A program made the translations under genes and the position numbers. From NCBI GenBank assembly GCA_002361335.1, contig DESS01000095.1:27564-37992 (forward strand): 10,429 nt of DNA, in the 5' to 3' direction. Under the pieces are notes generated by a model. That model did no database searches. It worked only from the letters and a program-made list of their open reading frames with translations, and had not been told where the DNA came from. Source of the stretch: Richelia sp. UBA3308 (GTDB lineage: Bacteria; Cyanobacteriota; Cyanobacteriia; Cyanobacteriales; Nostocaceae). Below, one piece after another: positions 1 to 6,202 of this stretch (position 1 is the stretch's first letter; the number at the start of each line of letters is the position of its first letter).

Positions 1-63
1 TTTTTCTTGCTGACCTACTTATATTTTTAGTATACTGAGTACTGAAGAACCATTATTAATTGT

Positions 64-852
64 TCATTGTTCAAGTGAATTAAACAGAGTTAACTTGAAA
101 TTAATATATTTATTAAGCTGTTGTATGACTATATTTTTTATAGTTTCTGAATTTGTTTTTTCATTTCGAGTAATATTCCAATAAAGAATTGCCACTGCTT
201 CTTGGATACAGGCTTCTAATTCCAGTAAATCCGAAGTAGTTAATTTTAAAGTATTTTGTTCACTCAAATTATTATCATCTGCTATATCTAAACTCGGATG
301 AGAAAAAATTTTACCATTAGGCATTGTCGCACCATAAAAAATCGTATTTTTCAGTTTAACTGAGGAAACTACTGCTTGATAAAGATTAACTCGATCTAAA
401 TCGGCATTTGTCAAATTTGTTCCTATCAGCTTAGCTTTCACCAAAGATGCACTTTTTAAATTCGCATTTGTTAAATTTGCTTCAGTTAGATTCGCACCAT
501 GTAGTTTGGCTCCATTTAAACAAGCATCTGTTAAATCCACTTGGCTTAAATCTGCATTTATCAGCGTCGCACCTCTTAAATTCGCACCTCTTAAATTCGC
601 ACCTTTAAGATTTGCTTCTCTCAAATCTGCTTCCCCTAAGTCAGCCTGATTTAAATTAGCCCTCGCAAGTCTAACTTTAGATAATCTAGCGTTAAACAAA
701 TCAACTTTTACTAAATCAGCATCAGCTAATGTCGCAGCTTCTAGATTAATATGACAAAGTCTTGCGCCTATCAGAGATAAAGAAGTTAGCTCTACTTCAC
801 TAAAGTTTCTTAAACCCGCTGCGTAGCTTTTTAACAATTCTTTCGCTTTCAT
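64..852 (-). CDS. Pentapeptide-repeat protein
   Basis: The 262-residue product has about 30 consecutive A(D/N)LxX pentapeptides from roughly residue 21 to 175, for example ADLREANLKGANLRGANL around residues 75-92. This pattern folds into a right-handed quadrilateral beta-helix. After the helix there is a non-repetitive tail of about 85 residues (MPNG near 177-180, then a predicted helical stretch 205-262). Family members are very common in cyanobacteria and mostly have no assigned function; a few elsewhere mimic DNA and bind gyrase, but nothing here points to that role. No signal peptide or membrane segment is visible, so it is probably cytoplasmic. The ATG at 852 is the only sensible start, although no Shine-Dalgarno sequence precedes it. 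It is transcribed alone, towards the left edge. Confidence 0.93.
   Translation of the reverse strand: MKAKELLKSYAAGLRNFSEVELTSLSLIGARLCHINLEAATLADADLVKVDLFNARLSKVRLARANLNQADLGEADLREANLKGANLRGANLRGATLINADLSQVDLTDACLNGAKLHGANLTEANLTNANLKSASLVKAKLIGTNLTNADLDRVNLYQAVVSSVKLKNTIFYGATMPNGKIFSHPSLDIADDNNLSEQNTLKLTTSDLLELEACIQEAVAILYWNITRNEKTNSETIKNIVIQQLNKYINFKLTLFNSLEQ
569..613 (-). repeat. Near-identical 15-bp tandem repeats inside the pentapeptide gene
   Basis: Two identical 15-bp units (569-583 and 584-598) and a third diverged one (599-613) encode successive pentapeptides of the NLRGA/NLKGA type. The DNA identity suggests recent unit duplication in the middle of the beta-helix. Confidence 0.8.
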
Positions 853-1056
853 ATGATAAAAAAAATCTAACCGTCAGATAAGTCAAGATAAACATTAAGA
901 AAATATTAAATTAAAACTAATCTAATAGTCTACTAAATTTTTGATATTCTGATATAACATCTATCTAACGGCAGAATATTTAAATAATTTTTATTAAAAT
1001 ATTTATCAGATTTAGGCTAATTAAGGTATTAATCGAATGACACAATAATCCTTATA

Positions 1057-1105
1057 ATTTTAGATTTTAGATTTTAGATTTTAGATTTTAGGTTTTAGAT
1101 TTTAG
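1057..1105. repeat. Heptanucleotide tandem array, 7 x ATTTTAG
   Basis: Seven head-to-tail copies of ATTTTAG fill 1057-1105. Only the sixth copy (1092-1098) differs, with G for A, and a partial eighth copy follows. Short tandem heptanucleotide repeats (STRR class) are a known trait of heterocystous cyanobacteria. A related three-unit array lies at 6384-6404, just after the stop of the HEAT-NACHT gene. Confidence 0.92.
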
Positions 1106-1156
1106 ATTTTGAGCAAATAGAGAAAATTTCGGTTAATCATCAATTCAAAATGGATA

Positions 1157-1189
1157 AAAACCCGGCTTCTTAGAGAAACCAGGTTTTTT
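1157..1189 (-). terminator. Hairpin terminator, probably bidirectional
   Basis: The arms 1157-1170 and 1174-1187 pair over 14 positions with two mismatches around a 3-base loop (TAG). On the minus strand the hairpin follows the stop of the 1284-1745 gene by about 95 bases and runs into TTTTT. On the plus strand it runs into TTTTTT. It fits the AAACCCGG...CCGGGTTT hairpin type often seen between cyanobacterial genes. Confidence 0.7.
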
Positions 1190-1218
1190 ATAACCATTAA
1201 TAGACTCAGTAATTGATA

Positions 1219-1247
1219 ATTAATTAGTAATTAATTAGTAATTAATT
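1219..1247. repeat. 11-bp tandem repeat, ATTAATTAGTA x 2.6
   Basis: Two perfect copies (1219-1229, 1230-1240) and a 7-base partial copy lie just downstream of the minus-strand gene ending at 1284. No role is evident. Confidence 0.7.
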
Positions 1248-1283
1248 TATTCAAATTACGAGGTATAGCAGCATCTACTCGAA

Positions 1284-1745
1284 TTATTTCATGGGAATTT
1301 TAACTTGACGCGCCATATCTAAAAATGAATTCATATTCGCACCAGGACGACGGCGCATATTATCATTTTTAGGTATGAGATATTTGGGAGCAAAAGTAGT
1401 TTCTTTATTCTCCTCATCAGGTTTATTTACAACAGATGATGCTTTATTTTGGGCTTTGTTCTCTACAGGAACAGCTTCAGGTTTTACAGTTTTGGCTGTT
1501 TGAATTAAATTAACATCAACTTCTTTGACTTTATTGACGGGAACTTCTTTTACTTTATTTTTTTGATTTTTTACTTTGACTGTATCTGCTGGTTTCCCTG
1601 CTGGTTTAGCTCCATTTCCATTATTAGATGCTTCAACTGATTTAGAGTTAGCCTCCGGCATCGGTTCATCTGGCTTTTCTTTCAATTCTAGAAAAAAGTC
1701 ACCGTTTTTTTTATTTCCACTAAAAATTCCAGAAATAAGTTTCAT
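1284..1745 (-). CDS. Conserved hypothetical protein with disordered middle and basic C-terminal motif
   Basis: The 153-residue product begins with a short hydrophobic/basic segment (MKLISGIFSGNKK) and an acidic patch (FFLELKEKPDEP). A long region rich in Lys, Pro, Asn and Val (about residues 30-115) is almost certainly disordered. The C-terminus is different in character: FAPKYLIP near residues 118-125, then RRRPGANMNSFLDMARQVK near 131-149. That tail resembles a conserved end I associate with cyanobacterial hypothetical proteins, so it is likely the functional part, perhaps a peptide docking on a partner; the function is unknown. The start is well supported by a GAGGGG ribosome-binding site. 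There is no transmembrane helix or catalytic motif. It stands alone, with a terminator-like hairpin downstream. Confidence 0.85.
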   Translation of the reverse strand: MKLISGIFSGNKKNGDFFLELKEKPDEPMPEANSKSVEASNNGNGAKPAGKPADTVKVKNQKNKVKEVPVNKVKEVDVNLIQTAKTVKPEAVPVENKAQNKASSVVNKPDEENKETTFAPKYLIPKNDNMRRRPGANMNSFLDMARQVKIPMK

Positions 1746-1748
1746 AAT

Positions 1749-1754
1749 CCCCTC
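1749..1754 (-). promoter_or_regulatory. Shine-Dalgarno sequence GAGGGG
   Basis: GAGGGG lies three bases before the ATG at 1745 on the minus strand (extended AGAGGGGATT). It is the only strong ribosome-binding site among the genes here and fixes the start of the 153-residue protein, although the spacing is short. Confidence 0.65.
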
Positions 1755-1918
1755 TAGTTAAGTTTTTGATCGTACCAAATGTAATTATTTGTCTTTTATA
1801 CCCGAATTTTGACCCAATTAATTAATAAATGCGTATTTTTGTTAAAATTGCTCAAAAATACTTGGTTGTATTATTATCTATGGTTTTCAGTCATTTGTGA
1901 CGATCGGATAGTCGAAGT

Positions 1919-2023
1919 ATGACAATGGTTATGATATTACCAACTACAAACCCTCAATGGCTTATCTTTCAAGGGATTGAAGCTTGGGATATTATTCAAA
2001 TCAATTATGAAATTTTCTGGTAA
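1919..2023 (+). CDS. Possible small ORF, 34 residues
   Basis: An ATG at 1919 opens a 34-codon frame ending in TAA at 2023. The product starts MTMVMILPTTNPQW and ends NYEIFW, with several Trp and Ile residues and no low-complexity bias. It has codon-like composition in otherwise AT-rich filler. It could be a real small protein or the N-terminal remnant of a decayed gene. No ribosome-binding site is visible and I recognise no family, so this is a weak call. Confidence 0.25.
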   Translation: MTMVMILPTTNPQWLIFQGIEAWDIIQINYEIFW

Positions 2024-2106
2024 CTTAGAGCAAGAATGTGAAAGCTGATTTAACAAAACTTTACATTAAATGGATTGGGGGATGGAGAGAATTGAGGAAA
2101 ATTAAA

Positions 2107-2141
2107 CAACTGACAACTAACCAATAACGACTAACAACTAA
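2107..2141. repeat. Degenerate heptanucleotide array, consensus CAACTAA x 5
   Basis: Five 7-bp units (CAACTGA, CAACTAA, CCAATAA, CGACTAA, CAACTAA) end two bases before the ATG of the alpha/beta-hydrolase. The array occupies the place where a ribosome-binding site would normally be. Confidence 0.8.
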
Positions 2142-2143
2142 TA

Positions 2144-2767
2144 ATGAATCAGAAAAGTCAGGAGAGAAATCCGGTATTGTTAGTACATGGTATTTGGGAC
2201 ACTGCTAAAGTATTCCGTAAAATGGTTTCGTACCTGAATGAAGGTGGTTGGAAGGTTTACGATTTGGATTTGGTGCCGTCGAGTGGCACAAAGGGATTGG
2301 ATGATTTAGGGAAACAGGTAGCGGCGAAAGTTGATCGGATTTTTCCACCAGAACAAGCTTTTGATTTACTAGGTTTTAGTATGGGTGGGATTGTGAGTCG
2401 TTATTACCTACAAAGATTAGGTGGAATCAAGCGCGTACAGCGATTTATTAGTCTATCAGCGCCAAATCACGGTACTGTAATCGCTTATTTTAATCAAGGG
2501 CTTGGTTGTGTACAAATGCGTCCATCAAGTGCTTTTCTCACAGATTTGAATCGTGATGCACAAATGTTGTCTCAAATTAATTTTACTTCGATTTGGACAC
2601 CTTTCGACGCGATGATTGTTCCGGCTGATAGTTCTAGAATGCCTGTGGGAGATAATATCCAAGTGCCAGTTTTAAATCATGCTTGGATGTTAACTGATAT
2701 TAGAAGTTTAAGCGCCATCGCCAATGCATTATCAAAACCAATTAAGTGCCATCGCCAATTTGGGTAA
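2144..2767 (+). CDS. Alpha/beta-hydrolase, lipase/esterase-like
   Basis: The 207-residue protein has the order of motifs expected of a small serine lipase or esterase: a VLLVHGIWD oxyanion-loop motif near residues 11-19, the nucleophile elbow GFSMGG with Ser79, APNHGT near 106-111, a candidate acid Asp155 in TPFDAMIVP, and a candidate base His179 in LNHAWML. It has no signal peptide, so it probably acts in the cytoplasm on a lipid or ester that cannot be named from sequence. The length fits the small-lipase class. The last residues (KPIKCHRQFG) overlap the convergent VOC gene by 26 bases and look non-conserved. The triad is complete, so the enzyme should be active. Confidence 0.9.
   Translation: MNQKSQERNPVLLVHGIWDTAKVFRKMVSYLNEGGWKVYDLDLVPSSGTKGLDDLGKQVAAKVDRIFPPEQAFDLLGFSMGGIVSRYYLQRLGGIKRVQRFISLSAPNHGTVIAYFNQGLGCVQMRPSSAFLTDLNRDAQMLSQINFTSIWTPFDAMIVPADSSRMPVGDNIQVPVLNHAWMLTDIRSLSAIANALSKPIKCHRQFG
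2714..2759. repeat. 12-bp direct repeat GCCATCGCCAAT
   Basis: Identical 12-bp copies at 2714-2725 and 2748-2759, 34 bases apart, lie across the last codons of the hydrolase. The second copy lies in the 26-bp overlap with the VOC gene. A local duplication or template slip may have lengthened the hydrolase tail. Confidence 0.65.
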
Positions 2768-3179
2768 ATTCAGCATTGCCAAAAATTGCTTCTGGATACC
2801 GGTAATATTTGTATTCCATTAAGTTGTAAAATGGGTCTTCTAGAAAGAAGGTGCGATGTTGGAGAGGAGAATTTACAAAACGGTTTTTAGCTGATTCCCG
2901 AAAAGGTAAATTCTGCTGTTGCGCTCTTGTTAATAAGTTTTCCCAATCAGCTTCGGAGGTGAAAACTAATCCGAAATGTCTGGGATAAATAGTTTTTTGG
3001 GGTGTAAGGGGTTCCTTTGTAACGTGTGCGACTAATTGATGTCCGTAAAGATTGAGAATTAAAGCATTACGGTTTTCTCTACCGGGGGTGCATCCCAAAC
3101 CATCGACATAATATGCCTTTGTTTGAGCAATATCGGTTACGGGGAATGCCATGTGAAAGATAACTTTTGATATGGGCAT
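2742..3179 (-). CDS. VOC-superfamily protein (glyoxalase/dioxygenase fold)
   Basis: The 145-residue product carries the paired beta-alpha-beta-beta-beta modules of the vicinal-oxygen-chelate superfamily: FHMAFPVTDIAQTKAYY near residues 8-24, YPRHFGLVF near 65-73, and FFLEDPFYNLMEYKYY near 111-126. His9, His68 and Glu122 sit where the metal ligands of this fold usually lie, so a divalent-metal enzyme is likely. The substrate is not predictable; glyoxalase, ring-cleaving dioxygenase and fosfomycin/bleomycin-resistance proteins all share the fold. It converges on the hydrolase with a 26-base 3' overlap. Its start at 3179 faces the nagZ gene across about 200 bases. The length is normal. Confidence 0.9.
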   Translation of the reverse strand: MPISKVIFHMAFPVTDIAQTKAYYVDGLGCTPGRENRNALILNLYGHQLVAHVTKEPLTPQKTIYPRHFGLVFTSEADWENLLTRAQQQNLPFRESAKNRFVNSPLQHRTFFLEDPFYNLMEYKYYRYPEAIFGNAEFTQIGDGT

Positions 3180-3278
3180 TGGAAAATTTAATTGTCAGTA
3201 AAGAATATTGAGTTAGGAATTATGAATTATTTAGTTACTATAATGGCAATATTTTTTAGTTTTCTGAAAAAATAAACT

Positions 3279-3293
3279 TACTCTACTAGAGTA
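3279..3293. promoter_or_regulatory. Palindrome TACTCTA-C-TAGAGTA, possible operator
   Basis: Perfect 7-bp arms around one central base lie between the divergent VOC and nagZ genes. A TATAAA (3305-3310) on the plus strand follows closely. A dimeric regulator could bind here, but nothing else supports that. Confidence 0.35.
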
Positions 3294-3351
3294 TCCGCAA
3301 ATCGTATAAAAACCACTTAAAAAGTAGGAACTCCTAACCTTATATTATTTT

Positions 3352-3379
3352 GATAATTGAGAATTGATAATTGATTTAA
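3352..3379. repeat. Heptamer array GATAATT/GAGAATT before nagZ
   Basis: GATAATT, GAGAATT, GATAATT and a diverged GATTTAA follow head to tail and end two bases before the ATG at 3382. A TTG codon at 3364, in frame with nagZ, falls inside this array, which argues that it is repeat DNA and not a start. Confidence 0.7.
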
Positions 3380-3381
3380 GT

Positions 3382-4449
3382 ATGTTTGGCAACCACTTAA
3401 TTTTCGGAGTTTCAGGTACTGCATTAACCGATGAAGATAAACGAATACTGAGTAAATTAAAACCGGTGGGGGTTTGTTTTTTTGCGAAAAATTTCCGTGA
3501 TGGCGAGCCCTATGAAGTCTGGTTACAAAGTTTTAAAGAATTAAGTGAAGAAATACGAGAATATACGGAACGGAAATCGATGTTTTTTTCTATGGATCAT
3601 GAAGGAGGAAGAGTGATTCGTCCGCCTTTACCGATTACGCGATTTCCCTATAGTTATGTGTGTCGAAAACGAGCCAAAGAAGTGGCGATCGCCATGGCAA
3701 TAGAATTAAAATCCTTGGGAATTAACGTTTCTTGGGCACCTGTCGCTGATGTTTTTTCTAACCCTGAAAATCCGGTAATTGGACCTCGTGCTTTTGATAA
3801 AACCCCTGAAAAGGTAGCTGAATATGTTAAAGAATATTTTCTTGGACTCAAAGAATCGGGAATTATTGCTTGTGCTAAACATTTCCCCGGACACGGAGAT
3901 ACGAGTATTGACTCTCATTTGGCATTGCCGGTATTGAGTTTAACTGAGGAAGAATTGCACAAGCGAGAATTAATACCTTTCAAAGCTTTAATTGCGGAAA
4001 AAATACCTTTAATTATGACGGCTCATATTGTCTTTCTGCTCATAGGAGGAGATAAACCGGCAACATTTTGCAAACCAATTTTGAAAGAGCTACTTAGAGA
4101 CAAACTTGGTTTTGAAGGAGTTGTGGTATCGGATGATTTAGATATGAAGGCGGTTGCGGATATGTATAGTAAGAGTGGTACGGTAGCAGAAACCTTGAAT
4201 GCGGGTTGTGATATCTTTTTAATTGGTGGTAATTTGCCTTCATCTTCTAATGAACGAATTGAGTTTATTGCTGAAGATTTTGAAGTTTGTTTGCAAAATG
4301 GTACTCTTGATCAGTCGGTGGTGGAAGCTGCTAATAACAGAATTGAGAAGTTATTGAAGGAAACACCCCAATATTCCGTTGAGATGTTGGATAAAGATAC
4401 TTTATTGCAACATGCCGAATTGGCGATCGCTTGTAGTTACGATCGTTAA
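3382..4449 (+). CDS. nagZ: Beta-N-acetylhexosaminidase, glycoside hydrolase family 3
   Basis: This is a NagZ-type GH3 enzyme that removes N-acetylglucosamine from muropeptides during peptidoglycan recycling. Numbered from the ATG at 3382 (355 residues), it has SMDHEGGRV near 70-78, the conserved KHFPGHGDT...DSH catalytic loop near 166-179 carrying the His-Asp acid/base pair, MTAHIVF near 212-218, and SDDLDMKAV near 250-258, whose first Asp is the expected nucleophile. The frame can be extended to a TTG at 3364, but that lies in a tandem repeat, and MFGNHLIFGVSG is a normal NagZ start. There is no signal peptide, which fits the cytoplasmic form. Two HIP1 sites lie inside. It is a single-gene unit followed by hairpin repeats. 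Confidence 0.92.
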   Translation: MFGNHLIFGVSGTALTDEDKRILSKLKPVGVCFFAKNFRDGEPYEVWLQSFKELSEEIREYTERKSMFFSMDHEGGRVIRPPLPITRFPYSYVCRKRAKEVAIAMAIELKSLGINVSWAPVADVFSNPENPVIGPRAFDKTPEKVAEYVKEYFLGLKESGIIACAKHFPGHGDTSIDSHLALPVLSLTEEELHKRELIPFKALIAEKIPLIMTAHIVFLLIGGDKPATFCKPILKELLRDKLGFEGVVVSDDLDMKAVADMYSKSGTVAETLNAGCDIFLIGGNLPSSSNERIEFIAEDFEVCLQNGTLDQSVVEAANNRIEKLLKETPQYSVEMLDKDTLLQHAELAIACSYDR

Positions 4450-4470
4450 ATTGTGAGTGATTATGGTAAA

Positions 4471-4498
4471 TAGCCCACACCGATGATCGGTGTGGCTA
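4471..4498. repeat. Hairpin with 13-bp stem
   Basis: The arms 4471-4484 and 4486-4498 (TAGCCCACACCGAT / ATCGGTGTGGCTA) pair fully apart from one bulged C. It starts 22 bases after the nagZ stop. No T-run follows, so it is a structural repeat more than a classical terminator. Confidence 0.8.
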
Positions 4499-4507
4499 CA
4501 TTTACAA

Positions 4508-4525
4508 AGCCTACCTGCGTAGGCT
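4508..4525. repeat. Hairpin AGCCTAC-CTGC-GTAGGCT
   Basis: A perfect 7-bp stem with CTGC loop. The hairpin at 4645-4662 has the same stem length and the same CTGC loop but a different stem sequence, so the two are members of one family. Confidence 0.8.
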
Positions 4526-4601
4526 GTATAATTAAAAATCTGAGGTATTTTCTAAATTATCTGTATTTAAGGTTGTTAGTTTCTATATTGTCTTAGAGGA
4601 T

Positions 4602-4636
4602 GTAGTTGCGGTTCAGGCGGTTAAAACCGCTACTAC
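4602..4636. repeat. Hairpin with GCGGTT arms
   Basis: The arms 4602-4613 and 4625-4636 pair over 12 positions with one mismatch. A second copy of GCGGTT at 4617-4622 can compete for the same AACCGC arm (4625-4630), so two alternative hairpins are possible. Confidence 0.7.
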
Positions 4637-4703
4637 ACAAGCAAAGTCCACCTGCGTGGACTAATAAATTTTAAACCCATGAACATGGGTTTTGCTTGTG
4701 TAG
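4633..4703. repeat. Branched palindrome: 13-bp outer stem enclosing two hairpins
   Basis: The outer arms CTACACAAGCAAA (4633-4645) and TTTGCTTGTGTAG (4691-4703) are perfect complements. Inside lie AGTCCAC-CTGC-GTGGACT (4645-4662) and a second hairpin with 9-bp arms (4673-4681 / 4684-4692); adjoining stems share a base or two at their borders. The whole can fold as a three-way junction in DNA or RNA. Intergenic repeats of this general look are common in filamentous cyanobacteria. Confidence 0.85.
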
Positions 4704-4877
4704 CTGCACCTATCTATCGCTATGTAAAGTATATAATTCTACTTTAGAAACATGCTCTTATTGTTCGATAATTTGACGTAGTTTACCACGATAAATTTTT
4801 GATCCAATTGTTGAACTTGTTGCAATTATGATAATTTGATTTATGATTCATAATAATTGTTATTTTTTTCTACTTTG

Positions 4878-4908
4878 CCTTCGCTTCCTATTGAGTGAAG
4901 GATTTTTT
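4878..4908 (+). terminator. Hairpin plus T-run, plus-strand terminator candidate
   Basis: The arms CCTTCGCT (4878-4885) and AGTGAAGG (4894-4901) pair with one G-T wobble and are followed by ATTTTTTAT. On the plus strand this would stop transcripts running out of nagZ. The stop codon of the opposing minus-strand gene (4888-4890) lies in the loop. Confidence 0.5.
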
Positions 4909-5751
4909 ATAATCCAAAATACAATCATCCTCTAAATCTGAAATATTCTTAAATACCTCCTCCATATCTGTAATAAAACTATCGTAAGAATAATAACAAT
5001 CATCAAAATATCTAAATCTTAAACATGTTATTAACCATCCTGGCGGATTGTCGATTTTAGACGATTTACTTCGGTGTTTATATAGTTCTAAACTCTCTCC
5101 AATTTCTTCAAGGGAATATTTGTATAATTCATCCGTTGTAGCTTTATTTGGGTTGAAAAGAATACCGTATTTTGCACAAAGTCTAATTATCAAAAGCCGT
5201 CGTTTTTGTTCTTGAATATCGGCGGGTTGATGCTCTCTAGAGTCTTTGTTGTTTTTACTACTGGACTCACTACCCAATGAATCCGTATAGATAGTGTCAA
5301 TAGAAGAATTGCTGCTGCTGCTAATACCTATTTCGGAATTACAATCGTTTGAGGTTGTTTTTTTGAGAGAAACTTGATGATAATGTGAGTTTCTCTCGGC
5401 AGGTTTTTTGGGGATTACAGCCTCTGGATGTCTTAGCTCTATACGGTAAGTATTGTGACCGAAATCTTTGTCAATGTGGATTATTCGGAGGAACACTAGT
5501 TTATTGAATTGCTTCCTTACCCATCCAAAGTCATGGGATACTCCTCGTTGTTTCTTTACATATTGTTGAAATTCTTTAATTGTAAATTCTATTTTTTCAT
5601 CGAAAACTTTTGGAAGTGTTAGTAACCACCTCCAAAGATGTTCGGCTACAGCTCCTATTCTAAATTTTAAGGCGAATTTTAGATGCTTGTCTGTCCAGCG
5701 AGATGGGTTTTGTGTCATAATTAAAGCAGTGTTTTTTGAACTAAAAGCCAT
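4888..5751 (-). CDS. Winged-helix DNA-binding protein with plasmid-Rep-like tail
   Basis: I do not recognise a named family. The 287-residue product has an N-terminal domain (about residues 18-108) that reads as a winged helix: AEHLWRWLLTLP (helix 1), TIKEFQQYVKKQRG (helix 2), DFGWVRKQFNKLVFLRIIHI (recognition helix) and a TYRIEL wing. A Ser/Asn-rich linker (about 120-180) follows. The C-terminal part (about 182-255) ends in IDNPPGWLITCLRFRYFDD, similar in style to the NPxGWLIxxLR motif near the end of many plasmid replication initiators. An initiator, a partition factor or a transcription regulator are all possible. The ATG at 5751 is taken; a second in-frame ATG at 5718 is possible, and neither has a ribosome-binding site. 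It lies 91 bases downstream of the RHH gene and is probably co-transcribed. There is no HIP1 site in this gene. Confidence 0.7.
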   Translation of the reverse strand: MAFSSKNTALIMTQNPSRWTDKHLKFALKFRIGAVAEHLWRWLLTLPKVFDEKIEFTIKEFQQYVKKQRGVSHDFGWVRKQFNKLVFLRIIHIDKDFGHNTYRIELRHPEAVIPKKPAERNSHYHQVSLKKTTSNDCNSEIGISSSSNSSIDTIYTDSLGSESSSKNNKDSREHQPADIQEQKRRLLIIRLCAKYGILFNPNKATTDELYKYSLEEIGESLELYKHRSKSSKIDNPPGWLITCLRFRYFDDCYYSYDSFITDMEEVFKNISDLEDDCILDYKKSFTQ

Positions 5752-5807
5752 TTAGTTGCTGTTATTTTCAATTAGTTAGCAACTATGTGGTTCTTTTTTT
5801 TGCAAAT

Positions 5808-5846
5808 TTAAAGCTGTTTACCTGGCAAACAGATAAACAGCTTTAA
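5808..5846. promoter_or_regulatory. 13-bp perfect inverted repeat between the RHH and winged-helix genes
   Basis: The arms TTAAAGCTGTTTA (5808-5820) and TAAACAGCTTTAA (5834-5846) are perfect complements around a 13-base loop. The stop codon of the RHH gene's extended frame (5843-5845) lies in one arm. No T-run follows on the minus strand, so an operator, attenuator or mRNA-processing hairpin is more likely than a simple terminator. Confidence 0.65.
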
Positions 5847-6177
5847 TCTGAGTTATTACTGCTAACCTCTAGATCACTTAATATCTTCTGAACTTCCTTT
5901 AGCTTCACATCAAGGGAAATCGCTTGTTTTTTGTGATATTCAATTTGATCTTCTAGAGATGAAGCTAGTTGTTTGAGCACTCCCCCATTGATGCTGCCAA
6001 GACTTGGCTTTCTGTTGAGAGACTTACTTCCTTGTCGGCTATTTTCTCTACTAACCGCGATCTCGTAACACCCATCTTCTTCGCCAAAGCTTGGAATTTT
6101 TCCCAAGCATCGGGGCGCACTTTCAATGTTGCTGACTTGACAATACGACCGGAACTCGGACGACCTTTGTTTGACAT
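5843..6177 (-). pseudogene. Ribbon-helix-helix DNA-binding protein, frameshifted
   Basis: From the ATG at 6177 the frame gives a short RHH (CopG/Arc-like) protein: a basic start MSNKGRPSSGR, the strand SATLKVRP (residues 15-22), helix DAWEKFQALAKKMG (23-36) and helix TRSRLVEKIADKE (38-50). It stops at 5965 after a meaningless tail ECSNN. One base back (-1 frame), from the G5 tract at 5982-5986 onward, a second frame continues with LKQLASSLEDQIEYHKKQ and a coiled-coil-like helix to 5843. Joining the frames gives a natural 111-residue protein, as if a G6 tract had lost one G. Causes are mutation, sequence error or, less likely, programmed slippage. The RHH core is intact in the 70-residue form, so DNA binding may survive. 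It lies upstream of the winged-helix gene on the same strand. Confidence 0.75.
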
Positions 6178-6202
6178 TACACAATTTTATATCAACCCAT
6201 AA

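Larger units (their letters stand above)
853..1283. other. Intergenic region, AT-rich, holding two tandem arrays and a terminator
   Basis: No coding frame is credible in these 431 bases. The stretch 853-1050 is AT-rich and should hold the promoter of the pentapeptide gene, but I cannot pick convincing -35/-10 boxes. The heptamer array at 1057-1105, the hairpin at 1157-1189 and the 11-bp repeat at 1219-1247 are listed separately. Confidence 0.7.
1746..2143. other. Divergent intergenic region
   Basis: The 398 bases separate divergent genes and must hold both promoters. On the minus strand GTATAAAAG (about 1795-1803) is a possible -10 box for the 1284-1745 gene, but no clear -35 is seen. A short open frame (1919-2023) and a heptamer array (2107-2141) are listed separately. 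The rest shows no structure I can name. Confidence 0.55.
4450..4887. other. Intergenic mosaic of hairpin repeats between convergent genes
   Basis: No coding frame is seen. The stretch 4471-4703 is a chain of palindromes, listed separately. The part 4704-4870 is AT-rich and shows nothing clear. A terminator-like hairpin closes the region. Because nagZ and the winged-helix gene converge here, hairpins could stop transcription from both sides. Confidence 0.7.

Noticed and set aside
1057..1105. CRISPR array
   Set aside because: The 7-bp units are contiguous with no spacers, so it is a simple tandem array.
3364..3381. TTG start for nagZ giving six more residues
   Set aside because: The TTG lies in a GATAATT-type heptamer array, and the ATG at 3382 gives the usual NagZ N-terminus.
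4471..4703. tRNA or known structured RNA
   Set aside because: The hairpins do not form a cloverleaf and lack T-loop and acceptor features; no known riboswitch core was recognised.
4888..5751. Transposase
   Set aside because: No DDE or HUH catalytic motif is seen, and no matching terminal inverted repeats flank the gene.
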